DNA of 64,000 nt, taken from NCBI GenBank assembly GCA_937891045.1, contig CALBEV010000020.1, positions 1-64,000 on the forward strand. Reading direction: 5' to 3'. A model generated the notes under the pieces. The model was not told the DNA's origin. It did not search any database and saw only the letters and a list, made by a program, of their open reading frames with translations. Positions 50,517 through 59,077 of the stretch are shown piece by piece. Position numbers and translations under genes: made by a program. Position 1 is the stretch's first letter, and each line of letters opens with the position of its first letter. The DNA comes from an uncultured Burkholderiales bacterium. GTDB taxonomy: Bacteria; Pseudomonadota; Gammaproteobacteria; Burkholderiales; Burkholderiaceae.

Positions 50517-51998
50517 TCAGGCCGCCACAGTTTGGCGCACAGCCTTTTCCCAATGCGCCATCAGCGCCTGCGCTTGCTCGCGCGACATCTGCGGTTCAAA
50601 GCGGCGCTCGACCCGCCAATGCTGGGCCAGTTCTTGCGGGCTTTGGTAAATGCCTGCGCTCAAACCGGCCAAGTACGCCGCCCCCAAGGCGGTGGTTTCA
50701 ATCACTTCGGGGCGCAACACCGGGATGCCCAGCAAGTCGGCTTGGAACTGCATCAACAGGTTGTTGACGCAAGCCCCGCCGTCGACACGCAACTCGGTGA
50801 CCGGCTGGGCGGCATCCCGGTTCATCGCTTGCAACAGCGCGGTACTTTGAAACGCAATGCTTTCCAAGGCGGCGCGGGCAATGTGGGCCATGGTGGTGCC
50901 GCGCGACAAACCCACCATCGCGCCGCGTGCATCGGCTTGCCAGTAGGGCGCACCTAGGCCGGTGAAGGCGGGTACCAACACCACGCCGCCGGAGTCGGGC
51001 ACGCTCTCGGCCAAGGCTTGCACATCGGCGCTTTTGTCAAAGGCGCGCAAGCCATCGCGCAGCCATTGCACCACTGCACCGCCAATGAAGACCGAGCCTT
51101 CCAAGGCATACGCCGGGGTGCGGTCGGCTTGGGCGGCACTGGTGGTGATGAGCCCGTTGTGGCTGGTTTGGAACTGGTTTCCGGTGTGCATCAGCATGAA
51201 GCAGCCGGTGCCATAGGTGTTTTTGGCCTGACCGGCTTGGAAACAGGCTTGGCCAAACAAGGCGCTTTGCTGGTCACCCGCCACCCCGCCGATGGCCAGT
51301 TCATGGCCCAACCATTGCGCTTGGGTGCGGCCAAAGTCACTGGCCGAGGGGTGCACCTCGGGCAGCACCGATTTGGGGATGTCCAAGAGCTTGAGCAGTT
51401 CGTCGTCCCATTGGTTGCTGTGGATGTTGAACAGCATGGTGCGGGCCGCGTTGCTGACATCGGTGGCATGCACCGCGCCGCCGGTCAGTTGCCACATCAA
51501 CCAGCTGTCCACCGTGCCAAACGCCAATTCACCGTGTGCCGCCATGTCGCGGGCACCCGCCACGTTGTTCAAAATCCATTGCAATTTGGTGGCAGAAAAA
51601 TAGGCATCAATCAGGAGCCCGGTTTTTTGCTGCACCAAGGGCGCTGCACCCGCTTCGCGCAAACGCAGGCACTCGGGCTCGGCGCGTCGGTCTTGCCAAA
51701 CAATGGCGTTGTAAATGGCTTGGCCGGTGTCGCGCCGCCAGACCACCGTGGTTTCGCGCTGGTTGGTGATGCCCAAAGACGCCACTTGGGCCGCGCTGAT
51801 GCCCGCTTGTTGCAAGGCTTGGCGGGCCGTGGCGAGCTGGCTGGTCCAGATTTCTTGTGGGTCGTGCTCGACCCAGCCAGGATGTGGGTAGATTTGCCGA
51901 AACTCTTGTTGCGCCACGGTCAGCACCGAGCCGTCGGGCTTGAAGACGATGCTGCGGGAACTGGAGGTGCCTTGGTCAAGGGCCAGGATGTAGGTCAT
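50517..51998 (-). CDS. glpK: Glycerol kinase
   Basis: Phosphorylates glycerol to glycerol-3-phosphate. FGGY-family kinase of 493 residues with [15 protein letters not shown], the [19 protein letters not shown] segment and the C-terminal [18 protein letters not shown] motif. ATG 51998 (MTYILALD) is the family start; a TTG 24 bases upstream overlaps the glpR stop. It forms an operon with glpR on the minus strand, divergent from the glycerol ABC importer. Confidence 0.95.
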   Translation of the reverse strand: MTYILALDQGTSSSRSIVFKPDGSVLTVAQQEFRQIYPHPGWVEHDPQEIWTSQLATARQALQQAGISAAQVASLGITNQRETTVVWRRDTGQAIYNAIVWQDRRAEPECLRLREAGAAPLVQQKTGLLIDAYFSATKLQWILNNVAGARDMAAHGELAFGTVDSWLMWQLTGGAVHATDVSNAARTMLFNIHSNQWDDELLKLLDIPKSVLPEVHPSASDFGRTQAQWLGHELAIGGVAGDQQSALFGQACFQAGQAKNTYGTGCFMLMHTGNQFQTSHNGLITTSAAQADRTPAYALEGSVFIGGAVVQWLRDGLRAFDKSADVQALAESVPDSGGVVLVPAFTGLGAPYWQADARGAMVGLSRGTTMAHIARAALESIAFQSTALLQAMNRDAAQPVTELRVDGGACVNNLLMQFQADLLGIPVLRPEVIETTALGAAYLAGLSAGIYQSPQELAQHWRVERRFEPQMSREQAQALMAHWEKAVRQTVAA

Positions 51999-52018
51999 GG
52001 TGGGCAGCTGTGAGGGAT

Positions 52019-52819
52019 TCAACCCACCAAGGACAAGGCGGGTGGGGTTTTGCTTTCATCGGCCACGGTGCACTCCACCCCAGATTGCTCGAGCAACTGC
52101 ACAAAGCTCTCTGGCGGCAGGGCGTCGGTGAACAAGCGGTCGATGTGGGATAAATGCGCCAATTCGACCATGGCCGGGCGGTTGAATTTGGTGTGGTCAG
52201 CGGCCAGCCACACTTCACGCGAATGCTCAATGATGGCCTTGGCCACTTTCACCTCGCGGTAGTCAAAGTCGCGCATGGTGCCGTCGGCCTCGATGCCGCT
52301 GATGCCAATCAGGCCTATGTCCACCTTGAACTGGCGAATGAAGTCGACCGTGGCTTCACCGACGATGCCGCGGTCCACGCCGCGCACCACGCCGCCAGTG
52401 ACGATGACTTCGCAGTCCGGGTTGTCGCTCATGATTTGCGCCACATTCAGGTTGTTGGTGATGACCCGCAAGCCCCGGTGTTGGCGCAACTCGCGGGCCA
52501 CGGTTTCCATGGTGGTGCCGATGTTCATGATGAGTGAACAGCCATGCGGCACGCTGGCGGCAATGGCTTTGGCGATGCGGGTTTTGCCGTCCAAGGACAG
52601 CGCTTGGCGCTGGCGGTAGGCGATGTTTTCGGTGGTCGAGCTGGGTATGCGAGCGCCGCCATGAAAGCGCGACAACAAACCCGCCTCGGCCAAACGCTGC
52701 ACATCCCGGCGCACGGTTTGCAGGGTGACTGAGAAGGTTTCGGCCAAAAACTCAATAGAGGCGGCACCTTGGGCTTGTACCAAGGCCAACAACTCGGTTT
52801 GTCGGGGGTTGGGGTTCAT
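52019..52819 (-). CDS. glpR: DeoR-family regulator GlpR
   Basis: Glycerol-3-phosphate-responsive repressor of the glp genes. The 266-residue product has a DeoR helix-turn-helix ([18 protein letters not shown], about residues 20-40) and a sugar-phosphate binding domain ([24 protein letters not shown]). ATG 52819 ([11 protein letters not shown]) is preferred; an in-frame start ten codons upstream exists. Its position between glpK and the importer supports regulation of both. Confidence 0.92.
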   Translation of the reverse strand: MNPNPRQTELLALVQAQGAASIEFLAETFSVTLQTVRRDVQRLAEAGLLSRFHGGARIPSSTTENIAYRQRQALSLDGKTRIAKAIAASVPHGCSLIMNIGTTMETVARELRQHRGLRVITNNLNVAQIMSDNPDCEVIVTGGVVRGVDRGIVGEATVDFIRQFKVDIGLIGISGIEADGTMRDFDYREVKVAKAIIEHSREVWLAADHTKFNRPAMVELAHLSHIDRLFTDALPPESFVQLLEQSGVECTVADESKTPPALSLVG

Positions 52820-52884
52820 GGGTGGTGTTTTGGGGGTTCGGGCAACCATAAACCATCTTCGAATGGCACCAACTTAGGGAAAAT

Positions 52885-52910
52885 ACCGAATCAATTAAAA
52901 CAAAACCGAA
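52885..52910. promoter_or_regulatory. Candidate GlpR binding repeats
   Basis: Direct repeats ACCGAA at 52885-52890 and 52905-52910, spaced 20 bases (two helical turns), in the AT-rich gap between glpR and glpS. The reverse complement TTCGGT resembles the TTCG core of E. coli GlpR half-sites. A related TTCGAA lies at about 52858. Confidence 0.5.
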
Positions 52911-52949
52911 CAAGAATGCGAAAAGAAAAGAAAATTTCCCGCATGCCAA

Positions 52950-52970
52950 AACTTGTCTGCAAGACAAGTT
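52950..52970. promoter_or_regulatory. Perfect inverted repeat in the glpS leader
   Basis: AACTTGTC (52950-52957) and GACAAGTT (52963-52970) with a five-base loop, 28 bases before the glpS start. It can form an RNA hairpin in the leader or be a protein-binding palindrome. There is no T tract, so simple termination is unlikely. Confidence 0.5.
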
Positions 52971-52998
52971 GTTCCAGTCCCTGACCCACCCTTCCTCG

Positions 52999-54075
52999 AT
53001 GACTTTGAAACTCGACAACATCAGCCAAACCGTAGCCGGTCAGGTGCATGTCTATCCCGTTGACATGGCGCTGGTTCCGAATGCGGTCACGGTATTGCTG
53101 GGCGCCACGCAGGCTGGCAAAACCAGCCTGATGCGCTTGATGGCGGGCTTGGACCTGCCCAGCACCGGCCAGATTTGGGTCGATGGGCGCAACGTCACCG
53201 GCGTTGGGGTGCGGGATCGCAATGTCGCCATGGTCTACCAGCAATTCATCAACTACCCGTCCATGAGCGTGTACGACAACATCGCTTCACCTTTGCGTTT
53301 GCGTGGTGACAGCAACATCGACGAGCAAGTCCAAGCCATGGCCAAGCGACTGCGCATCGACCCCTTCTTGAAACGCTTGCCCGCCGAGTTGTCGGGCGGC
53401 CAGCAGCAGCGGGTGGCATTGGCCCGGGCCTTGGCCAAACGCGCACCGCTCATGTTCCTCGACGAGCCCTTGGTCAACCTCGACTACAAACTGCGCGAAG
53501 AACTGCGCGAAGACCTGACCCAGTTGTTTGAAGCTGGCAGTGGTACCGTGGTGTATGCCACCACCGAACCCAGCGAAGCCTTGCTGTTGGGCGGCTACAC
53601 CGCGGTCATGAAAGAGGGCCGTGTCCTGCAATACGGGCCCACCTTGGAGGTGTTTCGCCAGCCCCAATCTTTGGATGTGGCCCGTGCTTTCAGCGACCCG
53701 CCCATCAATGTGCTGCAAGCCACGCCTCAAAACGGCCAATGGCGCTTGGACAACGGCAGCACACTCGCACTGCACCAACTCGCGCACAGTGGTCCGGTGC
53801 AACTGGGCTGGCGAGCCACCGCTTTGCGCACCGAGCAAGGCCCGGCCGACGTGGCCATGCCGGGGCGGGTGCAACTGGCGGAAATTTCCGGCACCGACAC
53901 CTTTGTGCACTTGGATTGCAGTGGCATCGAGTTGGTCATGCAAAAAACCGGTGTCCATGGGTTTGCCATCGGCCAAGCCATCAGCGTGTACGTCGATCCG
54001 CAGGACGCCTATGTGTTTGACCCCGCTGGGGGCCTGTTGCTGGCTCCCCAGAAACCGCCGCAAGGGGGGCGCTGA
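52999..54075 (+). CDS. glpS: Glycerol ABC importer ATP-binding protein GlpS
   Basis: First of two unlike ATPases of the glycerol ABC importer first described in Rhizobium. The 358-residue product has Walker A GATQAGKT, a canonical signature [15 protein letters not shown], Walker B LMFLDEPL and a C-terminal regulatory OB-type domain of CUT1 transporters. The Walker A is unusual in having Gln-Ala in place of Ser/Gly residues. It starts the importer operon, downstream of the GlpR-like repeats. The ATG at 52999 gives the family N-terminus MTLKLDNI. Confidence 0.9.
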   Translation: MTLKLDNISQTVAGQVHVYPVDMALVPNAVTVLLGATQAGKTSLMRLMAGLDLPSTGQIWVDGRNVTGVGVRDRNVAMVYQQFINYPSMSVYDNIASPLRLRGDSNIDEQVQAMAKRLRIDPFLKRLPAELSGGQQQRVALARALAKRAPLMFLDEPLVNLDYKLREELREDLTQLFEAGSGTVVYATTEPSEALLLGGYTAVMKEGRVLQYGPTLEVFRQPQSLDVARAFSDPPINVLQATPQNGQWRLDNGSTLALHQLAHSGPVQLGWRATALRTEQGPADVAMPGRVQLAEISGTDTFVHLDCSGIELVMQKTGVHGFAIGQAISVYVDPQDAYVFDPAGGLLLAPQKPPQGGR

Positions 54076-54076
54076 G

Positions 54077-55165
54077 ATGGTGGCACGTATCGACCTGGAT
54101 CTGGCCCATGCATACGGGTCCAATCCCCAACAAGACAGCGATTACGCTTTGTTGCCCTTGAAGATGAGCTTTCAAGCCGGGGGCGCCTATGCCTTGCTCG
54201 GCCCCTCAGGCTGCGGCAAAACCACCATGCTCAACATCATTTCGGGCTTGGTCAAGCCCTCGCATGGGCAAGTGCTTTTCAATGGCGAAGATGTGTCCGA
54301 CAAAACCCCGCAACAACGCAACATCGCCCAAGTGTTTCAGTTCCCCGTCATTTACGACACCATGACTGTTGCTGAGAACCTGGCGTTTCCGCTGCGCAAC
54401 CGCCACATGCCTGAGGCGCAAATCCGCCAACGCGTGGGTCAGATTGCCGAGATGCTGGAACTCAATGGCCAACTGAATCAGCGTGCAGCGGGTTTGTCGG
54501 CTGACGCCAAGCAAAAAATCTCGCTGGGGCGAGGCTTGGTGCGCCCGGATGTGGCGGCGATTTTGTTTGACGAACCGCTCACCGTGATCGATCCGCACCT
54601 GAAATGGCAACTGCGCCGCAAACTCAAGCAGGTGCATCAAGAACTCAAGCACACCTTGATTTACGTCACTCACGATCAGGTGGAAGCGCTCACCTTTGCT
54701 CAAGAAGTGGTGGTCATGACACGTGGCCGAGCTGTGCAGGTGGGCAATGCCGAAGCTTTGTTCGAGCGCCCCGCGCACAGTTTTGTGGGGCACTTCATCG
54801 GTTCGCCGGGCATGAATTTTTTACCAGCCATGGCCCAAGACGCGCTGCTGCACATTGGCGGTCAAACCTTGACTTTGTCACCCGCGCAAGCCCTGGCCTT
54901 GGCGCATACCCAAGACTTGAAACTCGGCGTGCGCCCGGAATACATCAGCCTGCACGCCCAAGCCGCAGAAGGTTGTTTGCCCGCACAAGTGTTGCGCTGG
55001 CAAGACCTGGGCACCAGTGGTTTGCTCACCGCCCAATGCGGCAGCGAGTTGCTGCGGGTGCGCTTGTCACCAGAACACGCGCCGCCAACTGTGGGGCAGA
55101 CCGTGTACCTGCAAGTGCTGGGTGCGCACAGCTGTTTTTACGAACGCGAGGAGTTGATCGCATGA
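54077..55165 (+). CDS. glpT: Glycerol ABC importer ATP-binding protein GlpT
   Basis: Second ATPase of the importer, 362 residues, starting one base after the glpS stop. Walker A is canonical (GPSGCGKTT) and Walker B is ILFDEPL, but the signature motif reads LSADAKQKISLGRGL instead of LSGGQ. With glpS this makes an asymmetric pair, one with a normal and one with a degenerate signature. A C-terminal TOBE-type domain is present. The symbol is the ABC subunit, not the glycerol-3-phosphate antiporter also called GlpT. Overlaps glpP by four bases. Confidence 0.9.
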   Translation: MVARIDLDLAHAYGSNPQQDSDYALLPLKMSFQAGGAYALLGPSGCGKTTMLNIISGLVKPSHGQVLFNGEDVSDKTPQQRNIAQVFQFPVIYDTMTVAENLAFPLRNRHMPEAQIRQRVGQIAEMLELNGQLNQRAAGLSADAKQKISLGRGLVRPDVAAILFDEPLTVIDPHLKWQLRRKLKQVHQELKHTLIYVTHDQVEALTFAQEVVVMTRGRAVQVGNAEALFERPAHSFVGHFIGSPGMNFLPAMAQDALLHIGGQTLTLSPAQALALAHTQDLKLGVRPEYISLHAQAAEGCLPAQVLRWQDLGTSGLLTAQCGSELLRVRLSPEHAPPTVGQTVYLQVLGAHSCFYEREELIA

Positions 55166-56042
55166 AGCCCGTCAACCAAAAAGCTTGGCTTCTGATCTTG
55201 CCTGTGTTGCTGTGCGTGGCCTTCTCGGCCATCTTGCCGCTGATGACCGTGGTCAATTACTCGGTGCAAGACATCATTTCACCTGAACGCCGCGTGTTTG
55301 TCGGCACCGAGTGGTTTGCCGCGGTCATGCGCGACCAAGACTTGCATGATGCATTGGGGCGCCAAATGATCTTTTCCTTGGCGGTCTTGGCGGTTGAAAT
55401 CCCGCTGGGCATTGCCCTGGCGTTGTCAATGCCAGCCAAAGGGTGGCAGGCGTCCATCACCTTGGTGTTGGTGGCCTTGTCACTGCTCATCCCTTGGAAC
55501 GTGGTGGGCACGATTTGGCAAATCTTTGGCAGAGCTGTTATGGCTTGCTGGGCGCTTCATTGCAGGGACTGGGGATTGAATACAACTACACGGGCAACGC
55601 CCGCGACGCATGGCTGACCGTGTTGGTGATGGACATCTAGCATTGGACACCCTTGGTGGCCCTGCTTTGCTATGCCGGTTTGCGCAGCATCCCAGATGCG
55701 TATTACCAAGCTGCGCAAATTGACGGCGCCACCAAGTTCGCGGTGTTTCGATTCATTCAACTGCCCAAGCTTCGCGGCGTGCTGGTGATTGCGGTGTTGT
55801 TGCGCTTCATGGACAGCTTCATGATTTACACCGAGCCGTTTGTCTTGACGGGCGGGGGTCCGGGCAACGCCACCACTTTCTTGAGTCAATACCTGACGCA
55901 AAAAGCCGTGGGGCAGTTCGATTTAGGCCCGGCGGCAGCGTTCTCCTTGATTTACTTCCTCATCATTTTGTTGCTGTGCTTCATCCTCTACAACTGGATG
56001 CAAAGCGTAGGCACCCAGGCCAAGGAGCACGACCATGGATGA
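55162..56042 (+). pseudogene. glpP: Glycerol ABC importer permease GlpP, broken by a frameshift and a stop
   Basis: First permease subunit. Reading starts normally (VNQKAWLLILPVLLCVAF) to residue 126 (IWQIFGRA), then leaves frame at 55537-55541. Adding one T to the TT there restores GRAVYGLLGASLQGLGIEYN. In the restored frame a TAG at 55638-55640 replaces what should be Trp (VMDI-stop-HWTPLVALL). The rest (GLRSIPDAYYQAAQIDGA, the EAA-type loop) runs intact to 56042 and overlaps glpQ. Two lesions within about 100 bases argue for true inactivation, unless this stretch was poorly sequenced. Confidence 0.9.
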
Positions 56043-56847
56043 GCGCCGCTTCAAAAAGCGCAACCTGTTTTTGCTGCTCTACATCGTGTTTGCGTTGTTG
56101 CCCATCTACTGGATGGTCAATATGAGCTTGCGCACCAACGAGGAAATTTTGTCCAGCTTTGCGCTGTTTCCTGACCAGCCAACCTTCGCCAACTACGCCA
56201 CCATCTTCACCGACCCCTCTTGGTACAGCGGCTACATCAACAGCTTGATTTATGTGGGCATCAACACGGTCATTTCGCTCACGGTGGCCTTGCCTGCTGC
56301 TTATGCGTTTTCCCGTTATCGTTTTTTAGGCGACAAGCATGTGTTTTTCTGGTTGCTAACCAACCGCATGACACCACCCGCCGTTTTCTTGCTGCCATTT
56401 TTTCAGCTCTACAGCACCGTGGGTTTGATGGACACGCACATCGCCGTGGCCATGGCGCATTTGCTGTTCAACGTGCCGCTTGCGGTGTGGATTTTGGAAG
56501 GCTTCATGAGCGGTATTCCACGCGAGATTGATGAAACCGCCTATATCGACGGCTACAGCTTTCCAGCCTTTTTCATCAAGGTGTTTTTGCCGCTCATCAA
56601 AGCCGGCGTGGGCGTCACCGCCTTTTTCTGCTTCATGTTCAGCTGGGTCGAGTTGTTGCTGGCGCGGACCTTGACCAGCGTCAACGCCAAGCCGATCGTG
56701 GCCACCATGACCCGCACCGTCAGTGCGTCCGGCATGGACTGGGCCACCTTGGCGGCAGCAGGGGTGCTGACTATTGTGCCCGGCGCCATCGTCATTTGGT
56801 TTGTGCGGCACTACATCGCCAAAGGCTTTGCCATGGGGCGTGTATGA
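56035..56847 (+). CDS. glpQ: Glycerol ABC importer permease GlpQ
   Basis: Second permease subunit, 270 residues with six membrane helices, of the MalG/CUT1 type. The EAA loop that contacts the ATPases is visible as SGIPREIDETAYIDGYSF. It starts inside the end of glpP (8-base overlap). Unlike glpP it is intact. The symbol here means the ABC subunit and not the phosphodiesterase GlpQ. Confidence 0.9.
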   Translation: MDERRFKKRNLFLLLYIVFALLPIYWMVNMSLRTNEEILSSFALFPDQPTFANYATIFTDPSWYSGYINSLIYVGINTVISLTVALPAAYAFSRYRFLGDKHVFFWLLTNRMTPPAVFLLPFFQLYSTVGLMDTHIAVAMAHLLFNVPLAVWILEGFMSGIPREIDETAYIDGYSFPAFFIKVFLPLIKAGVGVTAFFCFMFSWVELLLARTLTSVNAKPIVATMTRTVSASGMDWATLAAAGVLTIVPGAIVIWFVRHYIAKGFAMGRV

Positions 56848-56865
56848 ACTTCAGGAGCTTGCACC

Positions 56866-57174
56866 ATGCTTGAGTGGATGGCTTGGACCACCCCGGTGGC
56901 GATTTTTTTCAGCTGCATCGTGCTGATGTTGATCGGCATGACGGTGTGGGAGCGTCGCTCGCCCACCATGGCTCGAAAAGGCTGGCTCCCCCTGGTGACG
57001 ACCCGGGGTGATCGCTTGTTCATTGGTTTGTTGGGGGCGGCCTATCTGCACCTGATGTTCGTCGGCTTGGCGGGCGAGATGTTGATTTGGTTTGGTTTGA
57101 GCGAGGAGCCCACGATTTGGTGGGCCACCGCAACGAGTGCGGTTTGGCTGGTTCTTGTGATGCGCAAGGGCTAG
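56866..57174 (+). CDS. Small membrane protein of the glycerol importer (DUF2160-like)
   Basis: A 102-residue protein with three hydrophobic helices (about 8-28, 48-70 and 78-97) and the central motif TVWERRSPTMARKGWLPL. Proteins of this type are regularly encoded between glpQ and glpV in glycerol ABC operons; the function is unknown, perhaps assembly. It lies 18 bases after glpQ with CAGGAG upstream. Confidence 0.85.
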   Translation: MLEWMAWTTPVAIFFSCIVLMLIGMTVWERRSPTMARKGWLPLVTTRGDRLFIGLLGAAYLHLMFVGLAGEMLIWFGLSEEPTIWWATATSAVWLVLVMRKG

Positions 57175-57256
57175 CTCAACCAAGTCATGACACGGTCTGA
57201 AACTTCCCCAAGACACGTGCTTTCTCAGAGCAAGGGGAATTTTTTAGGAGACGGGC

Positions 57257-58990
57257 ATGAAATTGAAATACCGTGCAATTGCTTTTGCCGCTGCTGCCTT
57301 GGTGCTGGGACACAGCGCATGGGCGGGCGAGGCTGAAGCGAAGAAATGGGTGGACAACGAGTTCCAGCCGTCCACCTTGTCCAAAGACAAGCAGATGGCT
57401 GAAATGAAATGGTTCATTGAAGCAGCCAAAAAACTGCAAGCCAAAGGCGTGAAAGAAATTTCCGTCGTGTCAGAGACCATCACCACCCACGAGTACGAAT
57501 CCAAAACCTTGGCCAAGGCCTTCACCGAAATCACCGGCATCACGGTCAAACACGACCTGATCCAAGAAGGTGACGTGGTGGAGAAATTGCAGACCTCCAT
57601 GCAATCGGGCAAATCGATTTACGACGGCTGGATTTCAGACTCTGACTTGATTGGTACCCACTACCGCTACGGCAAGATCATGAACCTGACCGATTACATG
57701 GCGGGTCCTGGCAAAGAGTGGACCAATCCTGGCTTGGACATCAAAGATTTCATCGGCACCAGCTTCACCACCGGCCCTGATAAAAAACTGTACCAATTGC
57801 CTGATCAACAATTCGCCAACCTCTATTGGTTCCGCGCCGACTTGTTTGAACGCAAGGACATCAAAGACAAATTCAAAGCCAAATATGGCTATGACTTGGG
57901 CGTGCCTTTGAACTGGAGCGCCTACGAAGACATCGCCGAGTTCTTCACCAATGACGTGAAAACCATCGACGGCAAGCCCATTTATGGCCACATGGATTAC
58001 GGCAAAAAAGACCCGTCACTGGGCTGGCGTTTCACCGATGCGTGGTTGTCCATGGCGGGTACGGCTGATATCGGCATCCCCAATGGCCGACCTGTTGACG
58101 AGTGGGGCATTCGCGCTTCCGCCGATGGTTGCAACCCCCAAGGCGCTTCTGTTGCGCGTGGTGGTGCCACGAACTCACCGGCTGCTGTCTACGCCCTCAC
58201 CAAGTACGTGGACTGGATGAAGAAATACGCACCGAAGGAAGCCATCGGCATGACCTTTGGTGAGGCCGGCCCCGTGCCTGCTCAAGGCCAAATTGCCCAG
58301 CAAATCTTCTGGTACACCGCGTTCACAGCCGACATGACCAAGCCTGGTTTGCCGGTGGTGAATGCCGATGGCACACCGAAGTGGCGCATGGCTCCTGGCC
58401 CCAACGGCCCGTACTGGAAGCAGGGCATGCAAAACGGCTACCAAGACGTGGGCTCATGGACCTTCTTCAAAGACCACGATGCCAACAAAACAGCGGCTGC
58501 TTGGTTGTATGCGCAGTTTGTGACAGCCAAAACCACGTCTCTGAAGAAAACCATCGTCGGCTTGACGCCAATCCGTGAGTCCGACATCCGTTCGGATGCC
58601 ATGACCAAAATGGCACCCAAGCTCGGTGGTTTGGTTGAGTTCTACCGCAGCCCAGCGCGTGTGGCCTGGACACCCACCGGCACCAACGTGCCTGACTACC
58701 CCAAGCTGGCGCAGCTGTGGTGGAAGAACGTGGCGGTGGCCGTCACCGGTAAAAAAACACCTCAGCAAGCCATGGACAACCTGGCCAATGAGATGGACGA
58801 CGTGATGGCACGTTTGGAGCGTGCGGGCATGGCCCGTTGTGCACCCAAGCTCAACCCGAAAGGCGATCCAGCCAAGTACCTGAGTGACAAAGCGGCGCCG
58901 TGGGCCAAGCTGGCCAACGAGAAACCCAAAGGCCAAACCATCGCCTATGAAACGCTGCTCAATGCTTGGAAGGCAGGTCGCGTTCGCTAA
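57257..58990 (+). CDS. glpV: Glycerol ABC importer substrate-binding protein GlpV
   Basis: Periplasmic glycerol-binding protein, 577 residues, large for the class but normal for GlpV. The signal peptide (residues 1-23, cleavage after AWA) leads a family-1 solute-binding fold with YDGWISDSDLIGTHYR, YQLPDQQFANLYWFR and the LEWTP-like later region. TTAGGAG precedes the ATG. It is followed by a hairpin and then glpD. Confidence 0.92.
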   Translation: MKLKYRAIAFAAAALVLGHSAWAGEAEAKKWVDNEFQPSTLSKDKQMAEMKWFIEAAKKLQAKGVKEISVVSETITTHEYESKTLAKAFTEITGITVKHDLIQEGDVVEKLQTSMQSGKSIYDGWISDSDLIGTHYRYGKIMNLTDYMAGPGKEWTNPGLDIKDFIGTSFTTGPDKKLYQLPDQQFANLYWFRADLFERKDIKDKFKAKYGYDLGVPLNWSAYEDIAEFFTNDVKTIDGKPIYGHMDYGKKDPSLGWRFTDAWLSMAGTADIGIPNGRPVDEWGIRASADGCNPQGASVARGGATNSPAAVYALTKYVDWMKKYAPKEAIGMTFGEAGPVPAQGQIAQQIFWYTAFTADMTKPGLPVVNADGTPKWRMAPGPNGPYWKQGMQNGYQDVGSWTFFKDHDANKTAAAWLYAQFVTAKTTSLKKTIVGLTPIRESDIRSDAMTKMAPKLGGLVEFYRSPARVAWTPTGTNVPDYPKLAQLWWKNVAVAVTGKKTPQQAMDNLANEMDDVMARLERAGMARCAPKLNPKGDPAKYLSDKAAPWAKLANEKPKGQTIAYETLLNAWKAGRVR

Positions 58991-59000
58991 ACCAAACCGG

Positions 59001-59020
59001 GACACCGCGCAAGCGGTGTC
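59001..59020 (+). terminator. GNRA-loop hairpin between glpV and glpD
   Basis: Perfect 8-base stem GACACCGC/GCGGTGTC closed by the tetraloop GCAA, 11 bases after the glpV stop. The tail TTGTGTTG is only partly T-rich. It may be a leaky terminator or a 3'-end stabiliser that keeps glpV mRNA abundant relative to glpD. Confidence 0.6.
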
Positions 59021-59077
59021 TTGTGTTGTGAGGGCCTGTGGCCAGTTTGCTGCAGGCCCCTCTTTGGTCAGTCACCC

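Noticed and set aside
55536..55545. Programmed ribosomal frameshifting in glpP
   Set aside because: No slippery heptamer or following structure is visible at the site, and the in-frame TAG 100 bases later would still stop translation.
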